Shown: one piece after another, positions 63,291-64,000 of the stretch
Layout of the letters: each line of letters begins with the position of its first letter
How positions within the stretch are numbered: the stretch's first letter is position 1
Assembly: GCA_018136815.1 (NCBI GenBank)
Contig: CM030935.1
Span: 2,907,999-2,971,998, forward strand
From: Isochrysis galbana
Taxonomy: Eukaryota; Haptophyta; Isochrysidales; Isochrysidaceae
Direction: 5' to 3'
DNA length: 64,000 bases
Translations under genes and position numbers: made by a program
Notes under the pieces: generated by a model
Databases searched by the model: none
Told to the model about the DNA's origin: nothing
What the model saw: the letters and a program-made list of their open reading frames with translations, nothing else

Positions 63291-64000
63291 TTGTTGCTGG
63301 GTTGTTGAAGGAAGGGGGACCTAGGGGACTGTGCGGGTGCGGGGAGATGAGGGGGGTCTCCCCCGCCGCGTCGGGGCAGCGGTTCTCGGGGATACCGAAA
63401 GGGGGGGGAGGGAGGGAGGGAGGGGGCCGCTGGGGCGGGCCTCCGGCCGAAACGGACCTTCGGGGGATCCCGGCGGGCGAAGGGGGGCGGGGGACGGGGG
63501 GACCGGCCCTCTTGCCTCTTGGGCGCGGGGAGGGACTCCCCCTACCCGCAACAATAAAAGTGCTCATTTCACATTTTATGTATTGAAGGGGTGTCCTTGT
63601 TCTCACACCAACAATTGTCATCGCCCATTCTTGCGTCCAGCTGCTCCACTAAAAACAGACTAGCCACGCGCCACGGTGACCGGAAGGACAGCTCAAGCCA
63701 AACAGCAATGCGTCATCAAGCACGGCAGCTGCAGTTTGGAACCGATGTGCGAGGAACTGCCCACTTCACCTAGAACCTAAGCTAGATGAATTGGATATCT
63801 CTCGTCGATCGTTTCCGTCAATGGCTTCCCTACCTAGTTAAGAGAACGGTTAGGCCGGAGGGGGGGGGGGGGCGGATGAAGCCAACCTACTAGTATTCAC
63901 AAGCGTACGTGAACTTCGCCTTACCCGATGATGATACTTGCCGTGTGCATAAGAGTCCTAATGTCAAGCCGCGGACGATACGTCTTAGATGAATGCGCCC
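63291..64000. other. right edge, no gene recognised
   Basis: G-rich DNA to 63540 (GGGAGG repeats 63404-63426), then AT-richer DNA with no gene. A 14-bp G run lies at 63859-63872. Confidence 0.4.

Noticed and set aside
1-64000. CRISPR array, bacterial operon, rRNA
   Set aside because: No regular repeat-spacer array, no Shine-Dalgarno-led gene strings and no rRNA core sequence were seen.

Overview
This 64 kb window is nuclear DNA from a GC-rich, intron-containing unicellular eukaryote, most likely a microalga. The evidence is spliceosomal introns (33 well-supported, all ending in AG; 31 with GT donors and 2 with GC donors), strongly GC-ending codons, AATAAA near one gene end, no bacterial operons, and many retroelements. 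GC-AG introns and the gene set would suit a haptophyte or other chromist alga, but nothing here fixes the lineage.

Host genes, left to right: a broken cysteine-rich fragment (449-1018, -); an F-box protein (3210-4028, +); a secreted endonuclease/exonuclease/phosphatase-fold hydrolase (20585-21747, -); the ribosome-maturation GTPase EFL1 in 8 exons (25030-29337, +); a conserved protein of unknown function (31561-33182, +); a polynucleotide 3'-phosphatase (34767-35621, -); the U5 snRNP WD40 protein (36820-38357, +); an R2R3 Myb factor (42081-43008, +); a partial SGNH/PC-esterase-like gene (about 43205-44200, +); an unrecognised membrane protein (44798-46764, +); a leucine-rich-repeat protein (50876-52153, -); and a 20-exon GRK-type kinase preceded by CNB, GRAM, CNB and RGS-like domains (55485-61293, +).

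The rest is mostly mobile DNA. The largest item is a Ty3/gypsy-like LTR retrotransposon (6708-17004, - strand) with almost identical LTRs. Its single-frame Gag-Pol carries a phage-type DNA cytosine methyltransferase domain upstream of protease and reverse transcriptase, lacks most of RNase H and all of integrase, and has a well-formed antisense ORF over gag. Around it are several non-LTR families: LINE copies at 18166-20010, 47270-48115, 48271-49480 and fragments; a roughly 0.85 kb non-autonomous element called family B here; two hAT-like MITEs with 8-bp duplications; and dispersed families called A, D, F and H here. Non-LTR copies share a 5' hairpin just before the first ATG and end in oligo(T) on the coding strand.

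The two strongest leads are the methyltransferase-bearing retrotransposon and the CNB-GRAM-CNB-RGS-kinase protein. Gene models were built by eye from frame, splice sites and family knowledge. Exon edges with consistent frame are reliable; promoters and transcript ends are not. Family letters are local labels.
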